Of a stretch of 64,000 nucleotides of DNA, positions 46,801 to 58,614 are shown one piece after another. Where the stretch lies: positions 62,001 through 126,000 of the forward strand of contig JAYMTJ010000013.1 in the NCBI GenBank assembly GCA_036897525.1, given 5' to 3'. A model generated the notes under the pieces. That model made no database searches and had not been told where the DNA came from. It was given only the letters and a program-made list of their open reading frames with translations. A program made the position numbers and the translations under genes. Source of the stretch: Pelargonium x hortorum (lineage: Eukaryota > Streptophyta > Magnoliopsida > Geraniales > Geraniaceae). The first letter of the stretch is position 1. Every line of letters begins with the position of its first letter.

Positions 46801-49020
46801 GTAAGCTCAACTACACAAAACAACACCCGCAAGCACTCCATGGTGTATCCTACTGCCTGAACGAAGCAAAAGAAAACTAGCCTTAATTAGTATATTTAAC
46901 TTTAACAACCAAAAATTGTAATATCAAAAACCCAGATCTCTCTAATAAGAGCAATTCCATATTAATTTAGGATAATTCGAAAAAATCCTACATTCTGAAA
47001 TTGTTAGATTATGTCGAGTTTTAATTTAATCAGTGCGTGCAGTCTTAAGAAGCTTTAGAAGACCATATATTTAAACCTTACCTTAATTAGAGTACTCCTT
47101 ATATAAATCCCCCGTAAGATTAAGAAAGAGCACCAATTCTGAGGAGGCTGGGTTAGCCCAACAAATTGCGTAAGTCTCATGCAAGCTAAAAGACAACGAA
47201 TCAAAACTATATCTTATGATTAAAATGCAGACCAATAAACCTAAAAAAGTGTAATCTAGTTAATGAGTAGTGGTATAGCCCTATACCTTTTCTATGTAAT
47301 GCCAGAAGTTGATATATTTAACATTGGCAAAACAAGTATAAATAAGGTACGATTTCAGCTGCTGGTAACATTACTTCCTCTCTTCGGCTTCACAGAAATG
47401 CTACATGAAAACTTAGAAACATTCTTCACTCGGCCGCATATCTCACTATGCGTGCTTCTCCAAACCCCCAAACAAAAAAAAGAGGATAGTTCCGCTCGAC
47501 AATTCGATAGACGCCAAAGAAGCCCCACTAACCATCAAAAAGTTCCGAAGAACCTCACTACTGAACTTCCTAGTACGGGACACAAAAGAAGATCGCTGAG
47601 ACAAAAAATATCGTGTAATATAGAGTATTTAAGTTAAGAGATCATTTGACAACAGAAGTGTACAACGAGTATATAATCCTAAAACATTAATTAATAAAAA
47701 CCGAAGCTAAGCTTCTTCCCGTGCCTGTCTCAGTACTATTTTCTGCACCACAAGGAGTCCCTGAGAATACACCTTCAAACTAGTCTAAAATAAAATCTTC
47801 CGCACAGATAAACCCCAGTGTAACTTTCTCTATAGAGCTTCCTCTCTAACTAACCTATAGGTAGCCCTACTTCTTGTATAAGGCACCAAGCTCCTTACTT
47901 ATTTGGGCAAGTCTGCTTCATTTTTATATTTTATATAAAAGTTCCTACTTAAGGGAATCCTTTTTTCTAATATTACTTAAGTTATTCCCCTTTCTCTAAA
48001 GAAACCAAACTTACTAAAAAATTGTGTACTTCTTTAAAAAACTCTCTACTTCTTCCGAAACCTTAGTATTAAACTCTGGTTATTGGTATAGGGTTAAGCC
48101 CCTCTTTCTTATTGCATTGCACGAACTTAGGACAGGACCCCCTTCAAATTATATCCGATCAAGATACCGCTGTATAATTAAAACTCGACGCATAAGGCAG
48201 AATGCCCAGTTTAGGGATGTACAGGATGAGCTAAGCTCCAGCAAAGCCCTTAATTGTGGGTTTTCAAGGGTTTATAGGGGGGTCGCAGAAGTGATGTGAT
48301 ATAATACGAAAAATTAGAGATTTATACCTCACCCGGCACCAGATAAAGAGGAAGTTTTTAAAGTAAAGCTTTAAGTTCGTAAGGTTAAAATAACTTTTTA
48401 TTTGTATAAACTTAAAACAAGTGCTAGCAGCAAGCCCATACAAAGAGACACCTCCATCCTATATAAGTAAAGGCTACAAGTACAACCCATAAGAAGAGAG
48501 AGTCCCATCAAGAATCGTAGTAAGGGATTGCACAAAAAAGAAGCTCTAAAAAACGACTCTAACTCCTAATACTATAATATCTATTAATAACTAATTAAAG
48601 ACTATAAGAAGTAGAGTAAGACAATAATAAGACATAAGAAGACTCTAACAACCAAAAAAAATCCTGGCTACAATAAGTAGGGCTCCTAAGATTTGACAAC
48701 TGAAAAGCAATTAGGTTAACCACGGCCAAAAAAAGCTTTCAATCAAAAAAAAGGATATACTTTGGAGCAATTAAGAAAACCTCTTAAAAAAAAAAAGCAT
48801 CCTATACAAAATAGAGTATTTACCGAAATTAGACTCCTTAACTGTCAAACTAGAAGTTCTTCTACCTGCTATACACAAGGAAGGCTTAGGACAATTCCCA
48901 ACCATTAAAATAATGAGAGTCCTCTAAGATTATGTATCTAGATAATTATAGCAAGTCTAAAAGTTGTAAGTTAAGGAATTAGTACAATCGGAAAGGAAAG
49001 TCTGTAATCAGTTATTCTGT
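43820..49020. other. AT-rich gene-free spacer
   Basis: It contains the longest frame of the window, 47263-47637 on the plus strand (124 codons, TTG-to-GTG-type start not supported by a binding site). Its translation is hydrophobic near the start and Lys/Arg/Ser-rich after residue 68 and matches nothing I know. The frames at 44996-45340 (minus, 114 codons) and 48024-48299 (plus, 91 codons) are also unrecognised. Given the composition I regard all three as chance. Confidence 0.45.
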
Positions 49021-49025
49021 ATTCC

Positions 49026-49052
49026 TTGAGTCAGTTGGTTAGAACAACAAGA
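49026..49052 (+). other. tRNA D-arm-like fragment
   Basis: AGTTGGTTAGAACA (49033-49046), preceded by GAGTC, fits positions 14-26 of many organellar tRNAs (GTTC-type D stem). No anticodon or T arm follows at tRNA spacing. It sits at the left edge of the GC-balanced patch at 49.02-49.70 kb. Confidence 0.2.
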
Positions 49053-49053
49053 G

Positions 49054-49404
49054 GTGTTAGAGTTTGGTAGTGTTCTAAGAGTGTACATGACTAGCCTGTG
49101 TGTGTACTTCCAAGCCATTCCATCAACAGACCTCAACCATCTTCTTTTCTTAGCAGGAGGTGTATTTCAGTCTATTCCTCATCCCATCAGAATCCACCCG
49201 AGAGTCTACCTTTCCTCGCTTGCTATCCCTGTTACAGGTTTCCAACTAAAGTTTCTAGTCCTTGCTAGAGAATTTCTGTATTCTGTTATTAACTTCTTAG
49301 ATCAGGTGTATTTAGAGTTTAGGATGACTGCTGACAAGGAGAGAATGCTTTCGACTGTCCACCTTAAGAATACAAGAACATTAGCTGACAAGAAGAAGAA
49401 CTAA
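49054..49404 (+). CDS. Hypothetical small frame, doubtful
   Basis: A 116-codon frame opening with GTG; the first ATG is at codon 12. The translation alternates hydrophobic and polar stretches (VYMTSLCVYFQ, then LSSLAIPVTGFQLKFLVLA) and ends basic (ADKKKN). I recognise no domain and see no ribosome binding site. It is given only because it lies in a patch whose composition is less AT-biased and whose right half (49503-49690) has another open frame and a dispersed repeat. It could equally be a chance frame or part of an old insertion. Confidence 0.12.
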   Translation: MLEFGSVLRVYMTSLCVYFQAIPSTDLNHLLFLAGGVFQSIPHPIRIHPRVYLSSLAIPVTGFQLKFLVLAREFLYSVINFLDQVYLEFRMTADKERMLSTVHLKNTRTLADKKKN

Positions 49405-49502
49405 GATAATTAATTAAGTTAGTAGATCGAGTAGTAGTTTAATTGATTCCAACTGTTACAGATCGAGAGATTCCTAAACTATCTTATCCACTTTACCAAT
49501 TA

Positions 49503-49547
49503 ATTAGAACAAGTCCTTCGCAGGCTATGCTATGTCATTAGGATTCG
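49503..49547 (+). repeat. Dispersed diverged repeat, copy 2
   Basis: Partner of 21024-21090: ATTAGAACAA then, 20 nt on, CTATGCTATGTCATTAGGAT. A frame open from just after 49507 for about 58 codons reads AGYAMSLGFATTDRASFGMF and on, which looks protein-like but is unrecognised. Its AMSLG is shared with a frame in copy 1. Confidence 0.5.
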
Positions 49548-49699
49548 CTACAACAGATAGAGCTAGCTTTGGGATGTTCTCCGTAGCTTCCAAAAGAGTG
49601 AGTGCATGGACTTTCAGGGACTGTTATCAACAGCTTTCAACTGCAATACAAGCTGCACCAACACCCGGTAGCCTCTTTTGTCAAAGTTAGCGCCCTTGA

Positions 49700-50390
49700 G
49701 ATATTCTAATATTATAAATTCTATTAGAAAGTATTATAAACCGGGAGGTGCGCCCTTATTTAGCTTAGCTATCAAAGTCAGTATATTTTTTTTATAGTAG
49801 ACAAATAAATAAATAAATAAATATCTAGTAGTATCACAATAAAAGTCAAGTAGAATTAAGGAAATATGAACAAATATATATTATATATAGGGTTTTAAAA
49901 CAAAATAAAGAAAAATGGGAGATAATCCTGTGGGTCGACCTGCTTTAAACTAGAGGCGTAATGCTTGGAGTTATAAGGAGACCTCCTTTACAGTATAGGC
50001 ATAGAATATCTCAAGGTATACATTTAATAGGGTACCCCTAGATTTATCTATTAGCAGAGCAGGCTAGCCCTAGTATTCATTTAATATTAGAAAGCTATCC
50101 GTAAACTTATTATTACCGCTTATACTAAAAGAAGGCTCTGGAGTTTAAAATGAAATATAAGTGCTTTTGGGGTTTCACGAGGAAAGGGTGTTAAGAAAGG
50201 CCCTTAATTGTCGAGCTTAGTATGTAAAAGTTGGTAGAGTGTTATAAGTATTGAAGGTTTCCTTTGCTCCGCATATTATTTCCCAGTTACGAAATTAAGA
50301 ACTTTAGCTCCCAAGCCACTTACTGAAAGAAAGCTAGTAAAAAGTAAAGCGATTCCGTTATAAACAACCTACCGGGTTAAGACTCAGGAA
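49700..50390. other. AT-rich gene-free spacer with (AAAT) run
   Basis: About five AAAT units lie at 49803-49824. The rest is AT-rich, stop-dense sequence with no feature I can support. Confidence 0.5.
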
Positions 50391-50395
50391 TTAAG

Positions 50396-50436
50396 TATTA
50401 CATCGCATGATGAATGTAATAGTTAGGTTCAAATCC
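50396..50436 (+). other. 8-bp hairpin with adjacent T-arm-like word
   Basis: TATTACAT (50396-50403) and ATGTAATA (50414-50421) are exact complements around a 10-nt loop containing GCATGATG. Five bases later comes GGTTCAAATCC (50426-50436), the standard T-arm word. The order (hairpin, short gap, T arm) is that of a tRNA, but the loop is three bases too long, the T stem pairs at only two positions, and no acceptor is seen. It may be a decayed tRNA-Met-like gene, given CAT in the loop, though this is weak. Confidence 0.25.
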
Positions 50437-50439
50437 GCT

Positions 50440-51240
50440 CCTAGTTAAAGCTCAAATAAAAAAACTTAATGTAAAAAAAATTTTGAGAATCCTGAGATTC
50501 TTATTTCTATGAAGTACTGCTCAAAACAAAGGGGATTCTTTTGAGTTCCTAGATGCTTCCATATCCTATAACAAGAGGCTATCGAGAATGCCTTTATTTA
50601 GTGAAAACTGGTTGGAGAATGGAATAATACTTTATCTAACATAACAAGCTCTCAAGTCCAATTCCTTTTTTTTTGTAGGATTCCTTGGGATGTATCTTCC
50701 TAGATAATAGTAGAAATAATTAAGTTTTAATTTCTGCGACTGTACAGGCTTGACTAGTGTTAAAAAAACAAGATTTCTTTTTGCCGGGGTAGTTTAATAC
50801 TAGAAGCGTCTCTCTAGGTATAAGCTAATCTAATGTATACCCCACTCTTAAGTAGAAAAAAGAGTTAAAAATGACTCAATTACGGACCCCCAGAAGCCCC
50901 TTAATTTATTACATCAGACATAGGGCTCCCTGTCGGGATATCTTCTTGCTTATCCAGATATTACTATAAAGAGTGGTATAAATACCATAATCAGAAAAAA
51001 TTTATGAATAGGAGCAAAGTATATATCTTTTATAGATACTATAGAGTGCTTATCAAAAAAATAGGCGGGTATCTCTTGACTATTAAAAAAGAAATGCAGA
51101 GAAGAGGGCTTTTTAAAGATCAAATTATGGTACAAGGGCCTTGGCTCTTAAAACGAGGATAACCTAAGATGCATTTATCAGATATACGTAAAGTAAAGAT
51201 GTAGGAACTCTCAACAGTTAGTTTAATTGCCCTATAAATA
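50440..51240. other. AT-rich gene-free spacer
   Basis: The frame at 50950-51135 (minus, 61 codons) is unrecognised. Nothing else stands out. Confidence 0.5.
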
Positions 51241-51244
51241 GGTA

Positions 51245-51317
51245 TAGGCTTGCGCGATTTGAACCTTCGGCAACAATCTCTTGGGCATTGCACTCTAAAA
51301 CTCTTGGTTATTGGGGG
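51245..51317 (-). tRNA. Degenerate tRNA-like element
   Basis: On the minus strand the T loop TTCAAAT (51257-51263), a 5-nt variable loop (51269-51273), a 5-7-5 anticodon arm (51274-51290) and a GAGT D-stem end (51292-51295) lie at exact tRNA spacing. Four of five anticodon-stem pairs form (CAATG/GATTG). The loop CCCAAGA would give anticodon CAA (Leu), but position 33 is C. The D stem pairs at 2 of 4, the T stem at 2 of 5, and the acceptor does not form. The overall pattern is unmistakably tRNA-like, yet the fold is too damaged for a working gene unless edited. Confidence 0.35.
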
Positions 51318-51551
51318 TGGTGGAAATACTGCACGTACTGCTAAAAAATCTATAGGTAGCCTCCCGTATTTATGTGATTTTTATTCTATTAACCCCTGAT
51401 TTTGTTTAACTTATATGATACAAATAATGCCAGCTTAGGATCCCTCGCGATTCTACATTTTAGAGATTTACTCCAGTTTTACTATAATAAAATAAATAGT
51501 AAGGTCTGAAAACTTATTCGTTAGTATAGGGGTCGCGTAAAAGGAAAAGCT

Positions 51552-51575
51552 TGCGTAAGCAAAATAGTTTACGCA
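51552..51575. repeat. 7-bp inverted repeat (hairpin)
   Basis: TGCGTAA (51552-51558) and TTACGCA (51569-51575) are exact complements around a 10-nt loop. The stem has three G-C pairs and is the firmest small hairpin I found. No gene end lies next to it. Confidence 0.35.
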
Positions 51576-53359
51576 CCTATAATTAAAATATTCTTTAGTA
51601 ACTTGTATTCACCCTGTAGTGTAACAATTAAAAAAGTCTTATTTTTCTTCCAAGGTTTTCTTAAAAAAAAAATGTACTTATCTACTAACTTTTTCGCTCT
51701 CTCTTTAGAGGCCTATGGAAGCACAGTCGGTAATGGTGTCAATACAAAGAAACAGAAATCCCTAAACCAAACTACAAAGTCAATAGCTCCTTAGAACCCA
51801 ATTTCCTTACTATGACTCAGAATACCCTACCCTCAAGACCTACTCTTGGAGCACATAGTAAAATCCAGAACTTTTTGTTAATCCGGCCAAGGGTACAAAA
51901 ATGAGAATTTATAGCTGCACGTAGAGCTCTGTTAACCAGTTAAAGAAGCTTATTGCATAAGGTAAGGGCTCATAGTTAGTAGTTAGTTAATAACAAGGTT
52001 TTCTGAGCTAACATTTTAGTTAAAATACAAGAATTATTTCAAGCATTAGGTATACTAGTGTTTTATACCCACGTAGAAGATATATAATTAAATAGAATGT
52101 TTTTAGTCGGACTCCTTTAATGGAAAACTCTATTCATTATGATCTCAATAACCTTAAGAGAATTTCTTACAGTAACTGGTATTCAGGCGCCCCCTTTTAG
52201 TTCAGCTAGTAGTACTTTACTCAACTCACTGAAGGTTTCCGCCTTAGAAATATGAAATATCGCTCATTTCATTTGGAACTTTTTTTTATATTATAATACT
52301 TGTTCTAACATTATTTATTTTGTGTAATCCAATAAAAGAGGAAGCTTTTTCTTGGACTGGTATAGTCACCAAATTTAGAAAAAAAAAATAAAGTAGTTTT
52401 ATACTTAGCTAGTCAGAAGAATCCCGTCTGGTTTGCTTAACAAGTGCTTATAAACAGAACAGCTTTTTTTATTGAATTGAATATCTAACTAAAGTATTGC
52501 CATAAACTTCACCTTGGCAAGAAAATCTTAACCAAGATAAGGATCAAAGGCTTTATACTCCACAAGACAAGAATCTCATGAAGATTCCGAAATTTCTTTG
52601 CTTGGCTGTATATAAGGAATTTGCTACTTTTAAGTGGGGATCCGCCTCTTATATTTGGTATATATTTGTTGATTTTGTTCCATTAAATTGAAAACGAATG
52701 GTGTCATTTGGTTGGATGGAAAAGTCCTGGCACTAAACGAGTTTTCTATGCTGTAGAATAAGGGTTAAGCTATTATGCTAGGTAATAAATAGTATTCTAA
52801 AGTAGCGTTTTTTGAAGTATACCCCGTTTGGAGGTTATTAATTATGAGGCCTATTCGGTTTAAGCTTCCTTGATAAGTTGGTATTTCATTCTTTTGTTAC
52901 AAATAGAAAGAAAGGATATTTGTAAACTGTATGAAACTTAAATACACACCCAGCAGTTGGAATATGGATAAAGCTTTGGTTTAGATAATTCTACACCTAC
53001 AGTACAAGAAAGATCTCCTCTGCCATTGCAATAAGTCTTACTCTGATAAAGGTAAATCAAGAAAGAATCAATTTTTAAGCGTATGCTTGCCCTGGAAAGC
53101 AGAAAGTAAACAAGGCCCCAGAGTTTTTTTGTACGTGGTTTTACAGCTGTATACAAGTAGCGTGTCCGCTATACTATTGCGGGATCCTACCGAGTGAAAC
53201 CCTTGTGTATTTCTGACTTCTAGTCAATACAATTTTTCTAAGGCCGGTACTATAATTCTAATATACAGCGCCTTTCCTTTGTAAGTGTAAGGGCCCCTTA
53301 AGAAAAAAACCTTATGTTTATTAGTTGTTTTATACCTTTAGTGTAATTTGTGTAAGAGG

Positions 53360-53394
53360 AGAGAGCCCCTGCCCCTATGAGGAGAAAGCTCTCT
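53360..53394. repeat. 7-bp inverted repeat with long loop
   Basis: AGAGAGC (53360-53366) pairs exactly with GCTCTCT (53388-53394) around 21 nt, and a short T/A-rich stretch follows. No upstream gene is seen, so a terminator role is not supported. Confidence 0.3.
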
Positions 53395-56300
53395 TTATAT
53401 GATACTGCGGAGCTTTCTAAGAAGAGATAATACCTAGGAATATTTCCTTATTTATGTAAACTAGACCCTCGGAACCTCCTCGGGATATAGCAAAGTTTCA
53501 AAAAAAGTTCCTTATAGCCTTGAAATACGAGATTTCTGCTATAGGACCTCTAATTTGAGAATACACTTTTTACTCGACTGGATCTGTGATCGGGGATACC
53601 CACTTATTATATATTATAGACTAACTACTTTTATTCAAGGATTAAATGAAGTACCATTCGAAACTTATTCTGTAAAAGACTTTCCGGAAACCCTATAGAT
53701 TATGAATACAGATTAAAGCAAAGAACCCTAATCTTTATATAAATTCTTGATCTTATTACCAGCCAGTTCGGATACCTTGTAAGTTTTTTGTACAGATAAC
53801 CCTGGAAATGTTGGATTCCCTACTTTATGGTCCTTGAGCCCTTAATTTCTAATTCCATAAAGAGTTGAGTTATGCCTATTCAGCTAAAGAAAGCTGCTTC
53901 CTTTAGAAAAAAACCGATTGACTTGTTCAGGACTGGGATTCTTAATATCTAAATAAGAAAAGGAGTCCTTCCTATTAATTCTATACCAACTACTAAAAGA
54001 TCTTTATTCCCTAGAAACTCTCTATCCAAACAAAGGAACTTAGATTGCGGATACAGATGAGAAAGCACTTGAACCACAACAAATAGTAGATACTCCTGCT
54101 AAACAGATGCTGCTTGAAATCCGGTAACTCTTATAACTGTACCGCTGAGAGTTTGAACCGATTCAAACTGATTCAAAAGAGTAATAGCTTATCCTAAGAA
54201 GAGGACATTCTGGTACAAGAAGTAAAAGACCTGGTTCGGTAACTTGTTTACAGAGTGAAAGCATTAAAAATTCCTGCGATACCTTGATAATAGCATTCCT
54301 TGGCCTACTAGACTTCTACAGTGACAGCTGATTAGATTATCCTTCTTTAGCATCAATCCCAAAGACTGATAAACCTCCCAACTAAATAGGCCTGGAACTG
54401 TCTACCCTTGTTATGAACGGAATCCCTAAGTTTTTTCTATTTTAGAAATCCTATCCATAAACGGGAAATTCCCTTACATACAGGGGGTCAATCTCTAAGG
54501 AACCATAATAGCTTGAGAACATCTTACTTGTCTTGTTGTACACACGAAGCATGTACACATACACGAAGGCAATTACCAGTGCTCACTCGCTCTACTTCCC
54601 TTGGCTGAAAGACTAGTTGTTACTAAGGACCTACTAGCTAATACTGAGGGCAATTCCACCTTACTCGAAAGTCCTGCTTGTCTTAGGGAATCTCTTGCTA
54701 ACACTGAAGGAAGTGACTAAACCCACTAGCTAATACAAGAGAATCTCTCAGGAAAAGTCTCTTACCTTGTCTTGCACATACACATTTCGGCTATTTGTTC
54801 CTGAATATCTATCTAAACTAAATAATAAAGCGTACTCTCTTTTCGCACTAAACCCCGTACATAAATAGCACCCGCCGTTACACAAAAACTTTGAGGTTAA
54901 CCCCTCCTCTAACTTAATCTACCCTCGTTTTTATATTTCAGATTCTTTGCTTAATAACCCCAAGTATCCTTTATAAGGAGGAGTTTTCGCTTTAAAAGAG
55001 CCCTCCTTTTTTGAGAACTCCCAGCCCAGACAAGAATTCTTTTTTCTGGACTAAAGCCTTCCCTTGACCCGAGCTTTTATCGAACAAATGTACCCTGGGT
55101 CCTTTTAAAATAGAGCCTCCGAATCTTGTAAACTTGAGAGGTGGAAATATTTTATCTATACCAACTTGAATTCCTGCGGTGATAGTCATGTCAAGCATAT
55201 GGGGGGAATTGAGGCTCCTTTTGTACATCTTAACTTGTTAACTTGAATCGCGAGCCTAGGATACATAATATAAGGAAACCAATGCATACAAAGTGCAGTA
55301 TTTAGAGATTCAGAAAAAACCCTAGACCGACTAAACTAAAGCCCACTCTTTCGTAGAATTAATAGGTTCCTCCGCTGGTTGGGATTCGACAATGAAATGA
55401 AAAGGCGTTATCTATACCTATATATATATCAGAAAAGCTGTAGATATTTGGCCTTGACTCAAGATTTCCTTTACATTTTAGCAATTAATCGGGGTTCCTT
55501 TGAAGTTGATAGGAGTTGTTCGAAAAGAAAAGTACTCTAAGCAAGTGGTATTTTACTAGCGCTAATTTAGCCTAATATAAAACTCAAGAAACTAATTCTA
55601 AAGTTGATTCTTATAAACTAGAATAAACTAGAACTCATTATTTAAGGTCCCTTAGGTTTACCTTGCTTACCGAGCGGGATGAATAAAGATCTACAAAACG
55701 AGTATTTCTTAGAAAAAAGTAATAAGTGCCCTCATAATACTCGAAAATCGAACCAAGTTTAAAGTCAAGAGACATGTTATACAAAGGATCTTTTCCTGCG
55801 TTTCTACCATATTTTTATATAAGCGAGTAAGAATCCTATAAAGTCAAAGCTTTTTAAGGTAACTTAGCATCTAAGCGACTCTTGTTTTGCTGAGTAGAAA
55901 AAAAAGGGTCTCAACCTATAAAATAGTAGTTTTCATTTTAACATCGAAAGAAAACCCGGATTGTCTCTCTCATAGCACAATTTAGCTTATCGATCAATAG
56001 AGTTCTCCTAAAGCTTAACCCAGCGCTCTTCTCTGAGTCTTAAAAAAGATAACAATCCAAGAAAAGAGCTTTACATAGGCTGTTTAATCTAAAAAGTCTT
56101 CTTATCTTCCTTAGAGCTTTACTTTACTTATATTCTCTATCATACACTTCTGTATACTTTGTTTGTTATTCGTACCTATACCTTCTAGACTCTGGATCCT
56201 AAATAGAAGTCAAACTCATTACCAATGCCTTACCAAATCCCGTACGTACCCTTTACTACTAAAAAGACTTTAACTCTAAAAAAACCCACTCCAAGTCCTA

Positions 56301-58580
56301 CTTTATACACTAACAACAGGAAATGCCCTCCTAAAATTGAAACATCTTCGACGAGCTAATAAGCAAGCGATGAGGGAAACCCCTATTTAGAGCGACATAC
56401 CCACTTTAACAAATAATAAAATAGGAACGACTTTACTCCTTGTAGTTGTCTAAATTTCTTTCAATAAAAGCTCAGCCTACTTCTATCCGGAGTAACAAAA
56501 AAAAGAAGGACTCCTTACCTTACTTCTTATTCCCTTAAAAAAGCTAATAGTTATGCTTTGTTTTGGTAGCTAAAGTTTCTGTATATCATTGATTCTTAAA
56601 GGAGTCTAGGCCGAGTTACAAGCGGAAAATTCAAACCTGAGAAGGTGACCCTTCAGAATTTGGAAGGATACTAGGTCTCGAGGTGGGGAGTTATACTAGC
56701 TGCGGAGATTCTAAGAATTGCTTGTAGTTTAAAAAGGACTTTACCTTCGTAACAGCTTCTTTGACTTTATGAAATTATGTTGTCAAGCCTGACTAGAGCG
56801 GGTAAACTGGAAATTAAAAAAAGCACTGGGTATAGATAAAAGCTCTTGAGATGTTAAATTTGGTTTAACTTAACTCCCTAAAATTAGGACTCTTTCTTAG
56901 CGCTTAGCTTAGTACATAAAAATCCTTAAAATTGAAGATCTATTACTAGCACCCTAAGGGGTTTTTAAGGGAATTTCGAGTTGCACACTTAGCTTAGAGA
57001 GTGCAGTTTCTGGACTTAAAAAAAACCTTTTGACTAGAACTTTTTACGGACTTTGGCAATATACTAGAATTGCTTAACAACTTTAACTGGCAGAAAGCAC
57101 TAACTTAACCAGGTTTCAATCCCTTGCACTGCTTAAATTCGTTTTAATGTGCTGCCGTTAAGAAAAGCGGGGATCCCTCGAGTTTGCTACAAGCCCTTAA
57201 AAAAAGATGTAAGAGGCTCCTACTTTAGGCATTGAAGACTCTATTTAGTGTATATAACAAGGTAATCTTTAGTTATTTAAATAAGTATCGTTCTTATAGA
57301 ATTAGGCTGGAAAGCATATTAAATAAAGGCCGTACTCTACACTAAGGATAATATATTGGACTTTCTGGGTATTTCCAGTCTAAACTGAAGTGAATTTAGT
57401 ATACTCTGCGGTATTGCTTATACTCTTAAATGTTTTCGAGAACTCCTCCTATATCTTTTTGTTCTAAAAACCCTCTAAAAATGACTTGTTATTTTAAGCT
57501 AACACTTGTTTTAGGCACTTATTCGTAAAGAGGTTCACCTAATTCTTAAGGTACAGATCTATGAAATGCAGAGCTCCCCTCTAGTCCTTCCCTTTCCATT
57601 TAAAGCTTCTTAAGCCAGGAACACGCAAAGGGATCCCAAAAGTCTAAAGGCTAGCTGAATAAAAGCAAGGAATTGTAAAAGTACAAAAAAATTCTCAGAG
57701 GTTAACATCCTCAACACGTATAGGAACAACTTGAAACTAGTTCATTATTCTAGAGCAGAACTTCCTTCTGAAAGCGATTAAGGGTACAAAGTAGGGATAC
57801 TATTACAGTAACTAAGAAAACTAAAACCGTAAAAAGGGGTATCCTAATTCATTTTTTTTTAGTTTAATATCCACTTAGTAGGACCTTTATCTTCAAATAC
57901 CAAACTCTGGCTGAAAGTTAGTAACAAAGTCCGGGAACTCTTAATTAATTGCCCAAAAATACGGACCCATAATTTTAGAACACGCCGAGGGCTTTGTCTG
58001 CTAAGAAGCATAGGTTCTAATCCCGCGGAACGCTTCCGTATTTCCATCTCATATTAATAGACACGCTCAGCCCATTTCTCGTCCCGTTTCAGATATCCCT
58101 GACAAGAGAAATTTCATAGTAAACAATTCAAAAGAACCCGTGAAACTGGACCCGCCCTGAAGAGAGTTTTCTTAGAAATTGTACTAAAATTTTATTGCTT
58201 TTATGGTCATGTTAGACTCATCCTTTTTTTTATGAATTTAACAGTAACTCAGGCTTCATTACTTTTGCGCGTATACTCTTCCTCAATCAAGTTTAATTAA
58301 AAAATATACATAAGCTTTCCTTTCTCGAACTGCAGGCCTATTAAATGCTTAATCTGGTAAAAGGTACTTTAATTTCTTTTTCCTGTTCTATTTTTGGGTA
58401 AGCAACAAGTAAGGCATCTAAGCTAAGAGTTCTGGTTATAAGAAGGAGTCTAGCTGCTACTGCTAGGTAAGTTTGTAGGTTATCAGGTTATCTGAAAGTT
58501 AAGAAGTTGGGTTAGGGGTTATAAGTCTTTTTTAAGAGTGCCCCCAGTTTCTTTTAGGAGTTAAAAGGCAAGCTTTGACA

Positions 58581-58614
58581 ATCAATAAGGATAGACTATC
58601 AATAAGGATAGACT
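58581..58614. repeat. Perfect 2 x 17 bp tandem duplication
   Basis: ATCAATAAGGATAGACT at 58581-58597 is repeated exactly at 58598-58614. The lack of any difference between the units marks this as recent (slippage or a short duplication), unlike the older diverged repeats in the window. Confidence 0.8.

Larger units (their letters stand above)
51320..58560. other. AT-rich gene-free spacer
   Basis: More than 7 kb. The frames at 51603-51794, 52938-53156 (minus), 54992-55228 (minus) and 57859-58047 (minus) are 62-78 codons and unrecognised. Hairpins are listed separately at 51552 and 53360. Weak T-arm-like words occur near 57115 and 58010 (plus strand, TTTCAAT and TTCTAAT) without supporting arms. 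The stretch at 54.0-54.8 kb is somewhat more GC-balanced. Confidence 0.45.

Noticed and set aside
47263-47637. Longest reading frame, 124 codons
   Set aside because: No motif, no ribosome binding site, non-ATG opening and a length expected by chance in 64 kb at this composition.
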